NCBI GenBank assembly: GCA_020536535.1
Contig: JAHLWZ010000845.1
Location: 1-64,000 of the forward strand
Reading direction: 5' to 3'
Length of the DNA stretch: 64,000 nt
Source: Pelomyxa schiedti
Taxonomy: Eukaryota > Evosea > Pelobiontida > Pelomyxidae
Shown: positions 10,264-23,639 of the stretch, one piece after another
Position numbering within the stretch: position 1 is the first letter of the stretch
Layout: each line of letters opens with the position of its first letter
Position numbers and translations under genes: made by a program
Notes under the pieces: generated by a model
The model's input: the letters and a program-made list of their open reading frames with translations, nothing else
Databases searched by the model: none
What the model was told of the DNA's origin: nothing

Positions 10264-13200
10264 ATGGCTCAAACGCAAAGTGGTTTTCCGGGAAAGCGAA
10301 AAAACAAAGAAAAAAAAATGAAAGGGAAACTTTGGTACCTGGACCACACTGCCGATGGAGATCGGTGGTGTGAGTCTCTGTCGGCTATTATCGAGAGTTC
10401 TCGTGGTGGTTGGAGATTCGAAATGGAAACGGTGGGCAAATGGGTTTCCTTTTTTTTTTTTTTTTTGACACCTGTCTGTTTGTTTATCTCTCTTTTTTGT
10501 TTTGTGTTGGTAGCTAGATATCGTGCATATTTTTGGTCTCTAACTTAATCACTATTGGATAACAAGACTTCTGGAGAGAGCCTTGGCAGAATAAAGATGA
10601 GTGAGATACAGGTAGTAAGGGAGACTGACGTCAAACCATTTTGCTTCGAATTTCAGCTTTCAGAGGTATGTTGACATTAAGGGGTGGGGTGTGTAATAAC
10701 ATTTTTCGTAAGGATCAAACTTTAGTATTACAAGCTACTGATGAAGCGTCTAAGCTGGAATGGTTGAAAGTCCTGGAGTAAGCATAAGCACTTAGTGCTT
10801 CTTTCTGACAAGTATTAGAAGTACAGGTGGTCTAAGAATTGAAAGGCTTGAAAAGCCTGTTGAGAAACCTTCTCGGCACCATCACGATCATCATTCACGG
10901 CATCATGAACGGAGTGATCGTCATGAGACTGAGGAGCGTGACAGGAGTGAACATCACCACCATGATAGGGACGGCCATCATGATCATGATCATGACAGGA
11001 GTGAGTACCACCATGCTGATGCTGACTTGAGGCATCGTGATCATCACCACCATGATGACGATGATGAAGTACCAGCCACCAAAGAGCCTTCTCATGGGAA
11101 GCACACAGAGGGTGGAAAGACAACTTCCAAGAAAAGGCATGATAGTGATGCTGATTCTCATGACCGAGCCGATTCAGATTCCGAGAAACACAAAAGTAAG
11201 GCGGCCAAAGCTGCTCCTAAGTCAAAGCCTGTAAGTGACAGTGGCTCTGACTCGGAGCTAAGTGATCAGGATGTAAAACTGAAGCCAAAAGGCGATGGCA
11301 GTGAGTCTAGTGGAGCTAAAATGGCAACTGCTTCAAGGAAATTGTCCGACGTCACGACAACAACAAATAGATCTATTTTGCGGCGTTCTATACTCATTAA
11401 CAAAGGGGACGATTATGATGTGTGTACATTTTGATGATAATAAAATTTAAATATTGTGGTTGCCTTACATCAGAAAGCCTGTTTTACTGGGCGATAAGCT
11501 AAAGCAACTGCATGAGGAAAATCCAGATCAACCCTTAGCTCATGTATAAGCTTATTTGAATTACTTATTCTAACCTCTCTTAGATCCATAAAAAAAAGAA
11601 AAAGAAGGGACACAAACATCGTCCAGCATTCCAATTTAAATGTAACGTCATTGGGGAGGTTATATATAAGGGCCACCCCTCCTGGGTTTTGATGCACAAC
11701 ATCCAAATTGGGTTGAGACATGTGGTGGGGGGTGGTTACATAACTCCAAAGCAACGTACTTTGGTAACTACAAGGCCTGACTTCTTGGAGAATGCAATAT
11801 TTTATGATACACCTGGTGTTATTGCATTTCCAAGGTTGGAAACAAGTCACCTTGTAGTTGTTTACCTACCCAATAGTGCTGGATCTGCCACAACCGTTGC
11901 TCATAATCTTGGAAATTTCAAGTTCAAGGATTATTGCCCCCTCGTCTTTCGCCATTTGAGAGCCTTATTTGGAATCGATCGCAGTGACTACCTTGTATCT
12001 TGACTCCCTTCCTTGTCTGTCACTCAATATGTTAGGGGTCTCTCTGTTACACACCGGAAACAGGTGGAAATCCACTGAGGCTTATGGCAACACCTGGCAA
12101 GAGTGGCTCCCTCTTCTTCTTCAGTAGTGACATGAAATTCATTCTCAAGACTATCCCGAAAAGAGAAGCAAAAATTTTACGTGACTTGCTTCCACCTTAT
12201 GTGAAGGTCAACAACCTTTTTTAGTGTTGTGAAGATTTAGCTAACTCTTACACAGCATATAGCCAAGTTTCCTGACACCCTTTTGCCAAAATTCTATGGT
12301 TTGTACAGGGTCAAGCCCCATTTAGGGAGACAGGTCCGCTTTGTCATAATGAACAATCTTTTTGCTACTGACAAGAAAATACATGAGAGATATGACTTGA
12401 AGGTTTCACAATACCTCTTTTGTTTTGTTTCCCCTCTTAGTTTGCTAGGGCTCTACTGTAGGTAGAACCCTTACTGTTTCAGAAAGAACGGGGTTGGGAC
12501 GCAACGCCACATTTAAGGTCTAAACCACATTACTTTGAATTTAGACGTCACCAAACTCCCAACAGGATGGGGATTTCCTTTGTTTGAATAAGGCTTTGCG
12601 CTTGGGTCCAACAAGGAAAACTAAATTCCTGCAGCAAATCGAAAGAGATGCTGAGGTATGTTGGTGTCAAGAAAGATATTTATCTTACCAGTACAGTTCC
12701 TTCGTTCACTTGGCACCATGGACTACAGCTTGCTCGTTGGCATACACAGTGAAGAAATAGCAGCACTTGAAGCGGCATCTCCTGCTGATGCAGAACCACC
12801 CCTTCCCCCATCCCATTTGGATGCCGCACCTGGTGAATTTCTGTCAATGGATGTCAACTTGCAGCCTCCGGATCTAGGCCCAAAACCAACCAAGCCACAC
12901 AAGACATCCCCTGCACCTGAACCAACCACAGAGTCATCCACAAAGAAGGATACCGTGAGACCCAGTAGGAAGAGTACTTCCGTCAAGACTGACACCAAGT
13001 CATCTTCGGGAGCAGATAAAACTAAAGTTTCCTCACCCAGAATGGAATCAGCAGCCCCAGCCACAACAGCAACAGCATCATCATCCACGACAACAACGAC
13101 GACAACGGCAACAACTTCAACGACTTCTTCTGTTGATGCTTCTAACGCTGTTGTTGTGGAAGCACAGTACTCAAAGTTTGAGATGATACCACAACTGGAT

Positions 13201-13626
13201 AGGTTCTTCTTTCTTCCATGTGTTTGCGCACTAACTCTTCTTAGCCCACCAGTGATTTCTTCATCGCTTTTCACTTCTGATCGGGGTGGGATGATGGGAT
13301 ATGACGAGAAAGGACACCCAACCAGGTGAAAAATAATGTTGACAACACGGGTCAATTTTCTTACCTCTTTCTCCTTCCAGAGAGTTCTACTTTGTTGGTA
13401 TTATTGATATTCTTATGCGTTACACCATGAGAAAGTCTCTTGAGCACTCTTATAAAACATTGCGTTATGGCAATTTGGTACCACTGCTTTCCCTCCCTAA
13501 AATAATCAATCATTGGAGACATTCTCCACCTCACCAAGTATTAAAATTCAGGGAGAGGTTTCCTCTGTAAATCCACCTGACTATGCAACAAGATTCGTCA
13601 AGTTTATCACAGATGTAACACTGTAA
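10264..13626 (+). CDS. Phosphatidylinositol 4-phosphate 5-kinase
   Basis: Makes PI(4,5)P2 from PI4P at membranes. From ATG 10264 the N-terminus looks like a PH domain (about residues 1-110, ending KLEWLKVLE), followed by a His/Asp/Arg-rich tract (about 10880-11070) and an acidic Ser/Lys region. The kinase core then runs through about ten introns: [40 protein letters not shown] with the catalytic lysine, [60 protein letters not shown], and finally [15 protein letters not shown] Ser/Thr-rich insert of about 130 residues lies between LLVGIH and the later part, as in many family members. The stop is at 13624-13626. The mobile loop that sets 4-P versus 5-P substrate preference was not resolved, so a PI5P 4-kinase is not fully excluded. 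Confidence 0.9.
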
Positions 13627-13846
13627 ATAAAGGAACCTCGTCCCACCATTACCCTGTGACCTCCAATAAATGGAAAAAATTATATTGTACACTGCTTTTG
13701 ATTCCATATTGTACCCTAGAGCCCAACGAATGAACCACAAGAAGATGGATTGCCCAGTTTTTTTTTTTTACAACAAATTGTGTTTTTTTTTACAAGCACA
13801 CATAGGTACAAGAAATTAGATTAGTGGTTGCATGGTACTGCCACAG

Positions 13847-14461
13847 TTAAGAGCGAGGGAGATTGCGATAAAGCCAATCGAGGCCCTCATAGAGCCCATC
13901 ACCTGAAGTGGCACATGTGGGTTGCACAAACCACTTCCTAGTCCCAAGTGTCTGCATTCCGAGCTTGTCTGTCAGCTCCGACACTGTCATGGCGTCGGGC
14001 AGGTCTTGCTTGTTGGCGAATACAAGAACAACGGTCTCCCCGAGTTCATCCTCACTGAGAATTTTCTGGAGCTCGGCGCGGGCCTCCGGTATCCTCTCAC
14101 GGTCACTCGAGTCAACAACAAATACAAGCCCTTGTGTGTTCTGGAAATACTGTGGGGATGGTGTAAGTGTTACATTAAACAGTTAGCTATCGAACATGAT
14201 ATTTTCATATTTTTGAGAGAGAAGATAGTGTACATGTCTCCAGAGGGGCCTGGTTTTGTCGTCCACACCAACATTCCACACTGTGAAGTTGATGTTATTG
14301 TACTGCCCGGTCTCGACACTGATTGTTGATACGGTCATGACGATTTCGCCTTGGGTGAGTTTGTACAGGACTGTGGTCTTGCCCGCTGCATCAAGCCCAA
14401 CTATCAGTATCATGTACCTCTGGGTCAGACCATGATATAACTTGGAAAACATTGATCCCAT
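13847..14461 (-). CDS. Divergent Arf-family small GTPase
   Basis: Arf proteins recruit coats and lipid enzymes to Golgi and other membranes. The sequence starts [11 protein letters not shown] with Gly2 available for myristoylation. P-loop [22 protein letters not shown] (joined over an intron at about 14230-14147), [27 protein letters not shown] and [13 protein letters not shown] follow Arf1 closely. Two switches differ. Switch I reads [10 protein letters not shown] instead of the usual TIPTIGFNVET, losing the conserved Gly-Phe and the proline. Switch II reads WNVGVDDK where Arf1 has WDVGGQDK, so Asp67, Gly70 and the catalytic Gln71 (Arf1 numbering) are all replaced. Length is about 175 residues, normal for Arf. 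It probably has altered nucleotide cycling and may be stuck in one state. The reading frame is intact, so a pseudogene is unlikely. Confidence 0.88.
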
Positions 14462-14594
14462 TTCGTTGTGTTGGTTTTCTATGGTTTGTTGATTTGGTTT
14501 TGGGGCTGCCCACTGGGTACGTTTTCAACGTGGTCATTTTTTTCGGGAATGATCCCTGTCGGTCAAACTGTCATCTAACTGCTCAATAAACTCT

Positions 14595-15813
14595 TCAAAA
14601 AAAAAAGTTTGCAACCACTACAGTAAGGAAGAGTACAAGGATCACACCAATCCAAAACCCCTTTTGGTTTGGGAATAGTGCATGGAGTGTGCTTGTGGTC
14701 ACTAAGGGGTTGGAGGGGCAATGTGCAGAATTCCATCCACAGTGGTTGGGAGGGTAAATGAATGCTGGGTTTTCCCTAAGTTTGGTTGCTGATTCGGGCG
14801 TGTAACCAGGAGGAATAGGCCACTCCACATTGTAAAGAACGAAACATTCATTCCGCAGGCTTGAGTACCTGTGGTCCCATCGGTAAACATAAGAAAAGAA
14901 CATATGTTAACGCACTTGCCAAGCGGCAAATCGCCATCAGCACATCCCCTGGACATAACGCCAGCTCTCTCCAAAGACCTATCAATCCTCGATATCAGAG
15001 AGTTCAAGTATTGTGGTGACTTCTGGTCATGCTAGTATTTTTAGAGATTAGGACTACAAGGCGAGTGACGAGGGATTACCTCAGAAAACTGCATACTGAC
15101 TTCATTGAGGTTACAGTCATAGACAGATATTGGCCCAATGCCGTTGAGAGAGGGATGCCACTGCAAAACATAGAGTGTCAATTCCCTCCCTCTTTGAAAA
15201 TCCGGCCAATCCCTACCCGGCATGCAAACTTTGGTGGCTAGGTCGTAATCCTACCCAACTTTTAATAACCCTTACAGTAGTGACAAATAAGAAAGAATCC
15301 AACCATATCCAGCAGCTCTCGTACAAGACAGGACCAAGCCTTTGACAAGTCCTTGATAGAAACAGAAAAGTGCACTTTCCAGTCTGGAAGTTTGTTACCA
15401 TAAACTGCCTGGGCATACCAATAGGCTTCTCCCTATAGTACCATACAATAATCTTGATGAGAATATACTAGAAAGACCCCCATCAAACACGTATCTCTAA
15501 TTTTACAAAGATATGTGTACTATACCTTTGGAGTGTACAACTGCATGAATCCATTAAAATGCCGTGCCTTGAAAGTCCTGGTGCAATTTTTTGTGTTCCC
15601 ATTCCCACAATTCTCCACCGCGTGTCCTGCACTAGAGGCATTGAGCAAGACCAACCCGTGGATTGTCGTCCTGTTTGCCACAAGGGTGTCCAGAGACAGA
15701 GCCTCAACGCATTGATCCACGCACGTGGCCGTGATGACTTTCACCGGGGGCCCGTCGTCGTCACTCGCAGCACTTGCCGAGGCACCTCCCGAGGGGTCTT
15801 TCGACGATGCCAT
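14595..15813 (-). CDS. Unrecognised protein with C-terminal membrane anchor
   Basis: Exons on the minus strand from ATG 15813 (MASSKDPSGG) can be joined by GT-AG introns to a stop at 14595. The middle exons read well: YAQAVYGNKLPDW, SKAWSCLVRELLDMVGFFLI, DWPDFQRGRELTLYVLQWHP and SLISRIDRSLERAGVMS. The final exon has PPNHCGWNSAHCP and ends in a hydrophobic segment (FWIGVILVLFLTVVVANFF) right at the C-terminus, as in tail-anchored proteins. Two or more Asn-X-Ser/Thr sites are present. I do not recognise a family. Alternative splice choices near 15480-15420 and 15290-15240 are possible. The divergent Atg1-like gene starts only 85 bases away, so the two probably share a promoter region. Confidence 0.6.
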
Positions 15814-15898
15814 CAGATACCAGATCGCGTTTGTAACGGCACCCACACACAAAGGCCGAAAGAACAAGAAGGGAAAAAAAAAATTAAAAACACCAGGG

Positions 15899-17904
<2,006 letters not shown>

Positions 17905-18064
17905 CACCAAGTACAACCAATTTTTATTTGTTCACGAAAAGGAACAATCATTCATTGAGTAGAAAAGTTTATTTCCTTTGTTCAGCCACATTTCTACCTC
18001 AATGAAAATGATAATGGGGGCGATACATCATGCACAGTGTAATACTGCTTCATCGGTTTCAGGT

Positions 18065-18716
18065 CTACGGGTGTTTTGCAATATAGTCTCTTGCAGCTTT
18101 CAAAACTGGGTCCACTGCCTTCCCAAATGATGTAGGTGGAGTTAGGGATGTCCAAATGTGGCAGTAGTGCTCAGATTTTACTGCTTTGGCGGTACATTCA
18201 CAGGTATCAGGAACAAATCCGAGGAAAATTATGAGTGTCTTTTCAACTGTCGCGCCACCTAGTCTCTTTCGGTTCTTTGTTTGTCTTGAAGAGTAATGGG
18301 ATAGTACATACACGATATTGTGGGTAGTATACAGTCTTGTATTGAAATTCCGGTGCCACAGTGATGGTGCTTGTGTCAATACCGGTTTCTTCCCTCACTT
18401 CCCGCATAGCCTTTGAAAGCATTAACATGTATTGTGTTTTAGGATTTAGAATAATTATGGTAACAATAATTCGAAGCAAACCGTCTGTAGCTCCGTTTCA
18501 CCATGTTCCATGTGCCCTAAAAAAAGGAGTTAGACATACATGAAAACAAATAGAAAATACCACAAAATAACCTTTAGGCAAGTCTGCACCCCTCCCACCA
18601 GTTTTTCCCAGAATGAGTGCCTCTGTTTTAATGCCCCTTCGACGTACAAGCAGCATCCCACAACTTGTAACCGACATCGTGGCTGCGGAAGACGTAGCTG
18701 TGCCTGTCACTGTCAC
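18065..18716 (-). CDS. Nudix hydrolase, NUDT2/Ap4A-like
   Basis: Nudix enzymes cleave nucleoside diphosphates linked to another group. The Nudix box is complete once two introns are removed: LPKGHMEHGETELQTA plus MREVREETGI fits GX5EX7REUXEEXGU exactly. Upstream, SCGMLLVRRRG and ALILGKTGGRG suit the first strands; downstream are EFQYKTVYYP, VEKTLIIFLGF and a C-terminal helix (DPVLKAARDYIAKHP). Layout and size (about 150 residues) resemble the diadenosine tetraphosphatase NUDT2. Introns lie at about 18575-18524, 18499-18421 and 18313-18257. The start is either 18716 or an in-frame Met at 18677; I chose the longer form. The substrate is inferred. Confidence 0.82.
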
Positions 18717-18871
18717 GCAGTGTTACAACATTTGGGGTGCAGCTCGTGTGATGTCACAACATTATGGGTACCAATGTTACTCGACATTCCTCTGTGTGCG
18801 GCCATTGGCGCTTCCTTCACCGAACAGTCGATTATTTGATCGCCAGGTAACGCGAAACGCTGTTTATTTTG

Positions 18872-20164
18872 ATGCTTTCGGTTGTAAAGTCCGTTGATGC
18901 GGAGCATCAGTTTGTGGCTATTGGGTGCGGAGTCCTGCCTCGCTGCGGCGCGGCCAGCGCGGCCAACGTGCTGTCGGCCACACTTCTGCACCACATCGGC
19001 AGCCTGTGGGTCGTCAGCGAGACCCGCATCGTGACGTTCTGCGCCCACCGCGGGTCCCGCGACCCCGTCGACCGCGCCCTGCACACGTTTGTGTTCTCCA
19101 CCTCGCCGACGCTGGGGCTGGTCCGCGGCCTGCTCGACGTCCACTCCGCTCCGGAGCACTTTGGGTGCGCCTGGCTGCCGCCGGCCCCCGCGCCGTCCCG
19201 CGGCCGCCGCTGCGACCGCCTGCGCTCCCTCATGCTCAAGAGCCTGCGCCCGGAGGCGGAGCCCGGGATTGTTCTCCGCCGGCTCGACTTTGTTGGGCCT
19301 CTGGCGGGCACCGTGGTGGACTACGTAGGGGGCTGGGAGTGGATGTACTCCACGGTGCTCCACGCCCGGCTGAATGACCGGTGGGCCGTGGCCGTCTGCG
19401 CCATGGATAGCAGCCGCTACGGCACCGCAAGAACCCTGGCCCTGTACATCTGGCCCGCCTCGGGCTTCCTCCAGGGCCACGCCGTCGACGTCCGCCTGTC
19501 CGGCGACGACGCGGACGACCGCCCCGTGGCCGCGGACTTCACCTGCTCCCTCTCCAGCGGGTGCGGGGCCGCCGCCGCCGCCGCCGACGAGTTCACCGTC
19601 GTGTTCTCGCGCTGGCTCATCGTCACCGTCGACCTCGCCGCGACCTTCGACAGAGGCGCGCTCGTCGCCACCCGCTCCCTGCAGGGGTCCTACGCGACCC
19701 CCGCCCGGTGCTTCCTCGTCGCCGGGCGGTTCCTCCACACCCCCAGGGGCCCCGCGGTCGTCCTCCGCGAGACCGGCGGCTCGCCCGCCGCCCAGTGCCA
19801 CGTCATGTACCTCGCCACGGGCGCCCTGTCCCGCGCGGCATTCCCCTTTGGCCAAGTGGAAGGCTACACCGTGGCGGCCTTCCCTGACGACACGGGCAAC
19901 TGCTCGGTGTACGACGCCCGCAAGATATCCTGGGGGCCCTTGCGCGTGCACCACCGCGGGGACGCTGGGTCGTCGGTGAAGGTGGTGCAGCCTGGGATGA
20001 TTGTCCACGTGCGCAACCACATCAAGCTCTGCAAGTACCCTTTCATGCCGCTCACGATCACAACCTTGGAGTTTGTGGAAGCTACTTCGGGCATGCATGT
20101 TCTCACACTGACTTCTGATGAGGGACAGACCCCTCTGGAGGTCACCTCCTATTGCTTGTTTTGA
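18872..20164 (+). CDS. GC-rich intronless protein, private family member 1
   Basis: A single-exon gene of about 430 codons, much richer in GC than its neighbours. No known family is recognised. Shared blocks link it to the minus-strand gene at 36680-38191: an N-terminal segment SVVKSVDAEHQFVAIGCGVLP (compare AVVSLLRAESQFIALA), then a tryptophan-containing GSLWVVSETRIVTF (compare RRWVVCAERVVLVTF), SPTLGLVRG (compare SHTLGLVGR), and YDARKISW (compare FDARRARTITW). The alternation of short hydrophobic strands and turns suggests a beta-rich, possibly propeller-like fold; this is inference. A 494-codon open frame on the opposite strand is a shadow of the GC-rich third positions. It probably belongs to a lineage-specific expanded family. 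Confidence 0.78.
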   Translation: MLSVVKSVDAEHQFVAIGCGVLPRCGAASAANVLSATLLHHIGSLWVVSETRIVTFCAHRGSRDPVDRALHTFVFSTSPTLGLVRGLLDVHSAPEHFGCAWLPPAPAPSRGRRCDRLRSLMLKSLRPEAEPGIVLRRLDFVGPLAGTVVDYVGGWEWMYSTVLHARLNDRWAVAVCAMDSSRYGTARTLALYIWPASGFLQGHAVDVRLSGDDADDRPVAADFTCSLSSGCGAAAAAADEFTVVFSRWLIVTVDLAATFDRGALVATRSLQGSYATPARCFLVAGRFLHTPRGPAVVLRETGGSPAAQCHVMYLATGALSRAAFPFGQVEGYTVAAFPDDTGNCSVYDARKISWGPLRVHHRGDAGSSVKVVQPGMIVHVRNHIKLCKYPFMPLTITTLEFVEATSGMHVLTLTSDEGQTPLEVTSYCLF

Positions 20165-20254
20165 AAAACAGACCAAAAACCTACTAGGAATCAACAAAAT
20201 AAAAGTGACTTTTGTTGGAGTAACAGGGAAAAAAAAAGGTGCTGTTGGAGTTCA

Positions 20255-22148
20255 CTAGTCAAATGCACATACCACACTGTATACCATTTTTTCCACATTA
20301 GAGAAATTGGTGCACTTTCCATAGAACGGTTGTTCCGGAGCAAGGTAAAGGCCTTCAGAAGCGAGAATAGCCCCATAGAAAACATTGTCTACATCTAAGC
20401 AAAACAAATTTAGAAAGCAATCAATAGGGATGACATACAAAACGCGTCTATTGGCGCATAAGGCATATCAGGAGGAGGGGCTGGCCTCCAGTCATGGCAT
20501 GGACGTGACACGTTACCCCAGACACCAATTGTAATATCGACGTTAAGCATTTCCAATTGCCGGATAGGAACCTCTCTCCCATATACAGCAATCCCATTCT
20601 CACTCTTAGCTGTGATATTAATAAAACGAACCGACTCGACATAGCCAGTGTAGGGCCGCGTTGTGTCCCAGGACAAACTGGGAATAAATGTTCACGGTAG
20701 TTACGTAAGAACCGTAAAGTACCTTACTACACTAATTGGCTCGGCACTTCCCCACCACGCAGAGGAGAAGAACTTTGTCTATGTACAGTGATTAATCAAA
20801 TAATTTTGATAAATTTAGGAAAAGAAACCTGGATATCTATGTTAGAAAAGGTCACGTTTATTATAGGTGCCGTGCCGAGCCTAGGTTGAACTGCCAAACC
20901 CCTGTTGGTATCGTTGATGACACAGTGATCAAATACAACTCCAGAAATCACTGCTGTAGCAAGGTCATCAAAAACTGCCACCTTGGGTAATATTAGAAGC
21001 ATACACACCTCAAATTGTACCTTGAGCGCAGCAGATGTGGATTCAAAATAGCTGTCATGAACCCAAATATTTCCAGATGGAACTGGAGTATGGGCTACAA
21101 CGCAAACGCTGTCATCACCCGTAGTTATGTGGCAATTCTTTATCTCAACATTATTGCAGTCCACAAGATCGACACCATCATTATTGGGCCATCTTCTGTC
21201 TCCATATATAGTTACGCCATCAAGAGTAGCATTTTGTGCATGAACAAGAGTAAGAGTCCAGAACGGGCTGTTGAACAGTGAAACACTTTGAAGTAGTACA
21301 TTGCTGCAATCTTTGAATACGGCAAGCTTTGGCCTACAAGAAAAAGAGCTGCAGGGATAGAGAAATGCCCAGTCGATTGGGTAGAGGTAATTATAGGTTT
21401 CATCATAATGATCCACAAGGTGACCAGGTGGGCTGTTGGCACCAGCATCAATCATACCCTTACCTTTTTTTTGTATAAATAAAATATAACATGATGAAAA
21501 GGAAGAAAACCAAGGATTCCCGTGTTAGTAGCATTTAGTGCCCCAATAAATGGAAAGTCACAAATCCCTGCACGTTGAAACAAACATGAGATATACAAGA
21601 AAGGAAAAAAGGCCAGAACAGAAGGCCAGCACTTCATAACCCGGCTCCCACCCATAATAGAAAAAGCCAAGCAAGCCAGAATACATAAAACACACCGGTG
21701 TCCCAAGTAACAGACTGCATGCAAGGGTACAAAGTAGGGTCATCAGAAGCCCTGAGCAACGCACCCTCGGACAGATACAACCACACGTCCGACGTCAAGT
21801 TGAAAGCGCCGCTGAGGAAGCACGAGCCCGGCGTCGCGGGCACAACGACGCGACCCCCGCCGTCGTTGGAGGCGGCGGCCGCCACGGCGTCGGCTATGGC
21901 ATCGGTGCACGGCGTGGCACAGTCTGCAATTGCACCGAAATCTACGCAGTTGCAGTGGTGACGTTGTTGTTGTTTGAAAACTTGGTGGGGTTGTGGCGTG
22001 TGACATGATGGAATGGTTTGTTGTTGGTGGACATGAATTGATGGAAAAAACAGTGTGGCACACCGGTGATGTAGAAGTCCTTGGACTGTGAGTACTTGAT
22101 AGAAAGTGACACAACAACCAGCACACAGAGCCAAACCCCACAGGCCAT
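20255..22148 (-). CDS. Secreted GH28 glycosidase (polygalacturonase family)
   Basis: GH28 enzymes cut galacturonan and related pectic polymers. The start at 22148 gives a signal peptide (MACGVWLCVLVVVSLSI). After an intron comes the family opening DFGAIADCATPCTDAIADAV and the segment GSCFLSGAFNLTSDVWLYL. The beta-helix core contains NNDGVDLVDCNNVEIKNC and TGDDSVCV, which supply the conserved catalytic aspartates. Later exons give VFDHCVINDTNRGLAVQPR, WWGSAEPISV, and VESVRFINITAKSENGIAVY. The usual Gly-His-Gly motif is not obvious. At least seven introns of about 45-100 nt split the gene, and the stop is at 20255. Likely role: secreted or lysosomal digestion of algal or plant cell-wall material taken as food; the exact bond is unknown. 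Confidence 0.82.
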
Positions 22149-22769
22149 CTTCGCTTTTTCTTTTCTACCTTTTTGTTTGGAGTTTTGATCGATTCTGAAC
22201 GAAAAAAGTTACACTGAAGCACGCGGAAGGAAGGCAAGAAATTTTGTATTTGTGCATGGATACCCAGTATTTACATATAACATAAGCAAAAATCCCATGT
22301 GACTCTTGTCTCAAGGGTCAAATCAAGTTGAGTGCGTAAAGGTTTTTGTTTAGAGTACTAGTTCGGCAATCAGAAGAAGTACAAAGACTGGGTGCTATTG
22401 AGTTGAAGGAAATTGCACTGTGAGAACGAATGAATTGTGCTTGGGGTTTACCCGGTCAATTTCCAGATGTTTCCTCCTGTAAAAGCAAAGGGTCCCATAT
22501 CTCCGGCATGGTAAGCAGTATCCAATTGTAAGTAGCCAAACAGGTAACTTGTGAGAAAGCATGAGTTTTGAACAGTGCAATGATGCAAGGCACTACTCAC
22601 ATTGAGCATATCTCCCAATACCCCAAAAATCAGAGCTTTACAAGACAGGTTAGGTTGTTGGGAATAATACAACCTTTTATTTTTTACCTGGGATCAAGCA
22701 GAGAAGAGTGAGGGGCAGGAATACTATTTTTAGGATATTATCACAATTGCACCTTGGTTAGATGAGAAA

Positions 22770-23019
22770 TTATTGGTCAAGGTCAACAATCTCACACCCT
22801 TTAGGGAACCAATGCTTAATGACGAATTCCACACAATCGTGAGTCCACACAGGACCCAGTATGGTTGTTACATAGGACCCTCTCTGGTAGGGTTTCCCCC
22901 ACATGAGACAACTGCATTTACAGCACTTACACATTCGCCTTTCCTCATCATCATCATCATCACTCTCACACGCTTCTCCATTTCCAACAGCCTCAAAAAG
23001 TTTATCTTTAGACCCCAGC

Positions 23020-23055
<36 letters not shown>

Positions 23056-23414
23056 ACACTGCCACTACAAGCCCAAAAAACCCAAACATAAAAGAGTATA
23101 GAATTGTGGGATACCTCGTTTTCCTCGTCGGTGGACACTGACCCCGCGTCGTCCCTCTCGCCCCCGACCTCGCTCTCGCTCCCGCTGGGCCGCAGCTGGG
23201 CCTCTGATTGGGTTTCCTCCATTTGGTGCTGGTGCAGGCAGCGCTTGGCGTCGTCCTCCCCCGGCGTGGCGGGCTCGGCAGGGGGTGAGGAGGAGGAGGC
23301 GTGCGCCGGAGTGGCCTGCAGCTCCACCGCCGCCGCGTTGTTGCCGTCGCTGCTGCTGCAGGCATCCGAGTGGGGGGACTCTGCCTCTGCTGTGCTGCCG
23401 CCTGCGTCGGTCAT
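22770..23414 (-). CDS. Acidic Ser-rich protein with Cys cluster, unknown
   Basis: ATG 23414 opens a disordered acidic N-terminus (MTDAGGSTAEAES to TDEENE). A long intron (about 23114-22984) containing a 32-base homopolymer follows. The second exon reads AVGNGEACESDDDDDEER, then a Cys cluster (CKCCKCSC) and VTTILGPVWTHDCVEFVIKH, ending at TAA 22770-22772. Between 22740 and 22395 further open pieces occur on the same strand, including a hydrophobic one (NILKIVFLPLTLLCLIPG) and a segment ending near 22448; these may be extra exons encoding membrane helices, in which case the stop given here lies in an intron. I cannot assign a family. Confidence 0.45.
23021..23052. repeat. 32-base poly-A run inside an intron
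   Basis: An uninterrupted run of 32 A on the plus strand, read as poly-T in the intron of the minus-strand acidic protein gene just upstream of its acceptor. It acts as an extreme polypyrimidine tract or is simply a tolerated homopolymer. Its true length is prone to sequencing error. Confidence 0.85.
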
Positions 23415-23639
23415 CCCGTTGGTGTGTGGCACAACGAACACCAGTCGATCGATGTGTTTGGAACAAGTTCGGTGAACACCCAGAACACGAACCATTTGAA
23501 GTTGATATTTCCCTTTTCTAGATGTGGGACTTGGGGCTCAGTGGTGGGGGGAATTCCTCAGCTTTCTTGGCCCGGCACTCTGTTTCCTGGGCAGTACCCT
23601 CGTTGTTTGAGAGTATTTCCCACCAAAATACCACAACAA

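Noticed and set aside
9814..10548. 244-codon plus-strand frame
   Set aside because: Its first half is antisense to the karyogamy gene and its second half merges with the true first exon of the PIP5K gene at 10264.
18713..20197. 494-codon open frame on the minus strand
   Set aside because: It is antisense to the GC-rich family member. The plus-strand frame shares blocks with the paralog at 36680-38191; the minus frame is an artefact of GC-rich third positions.
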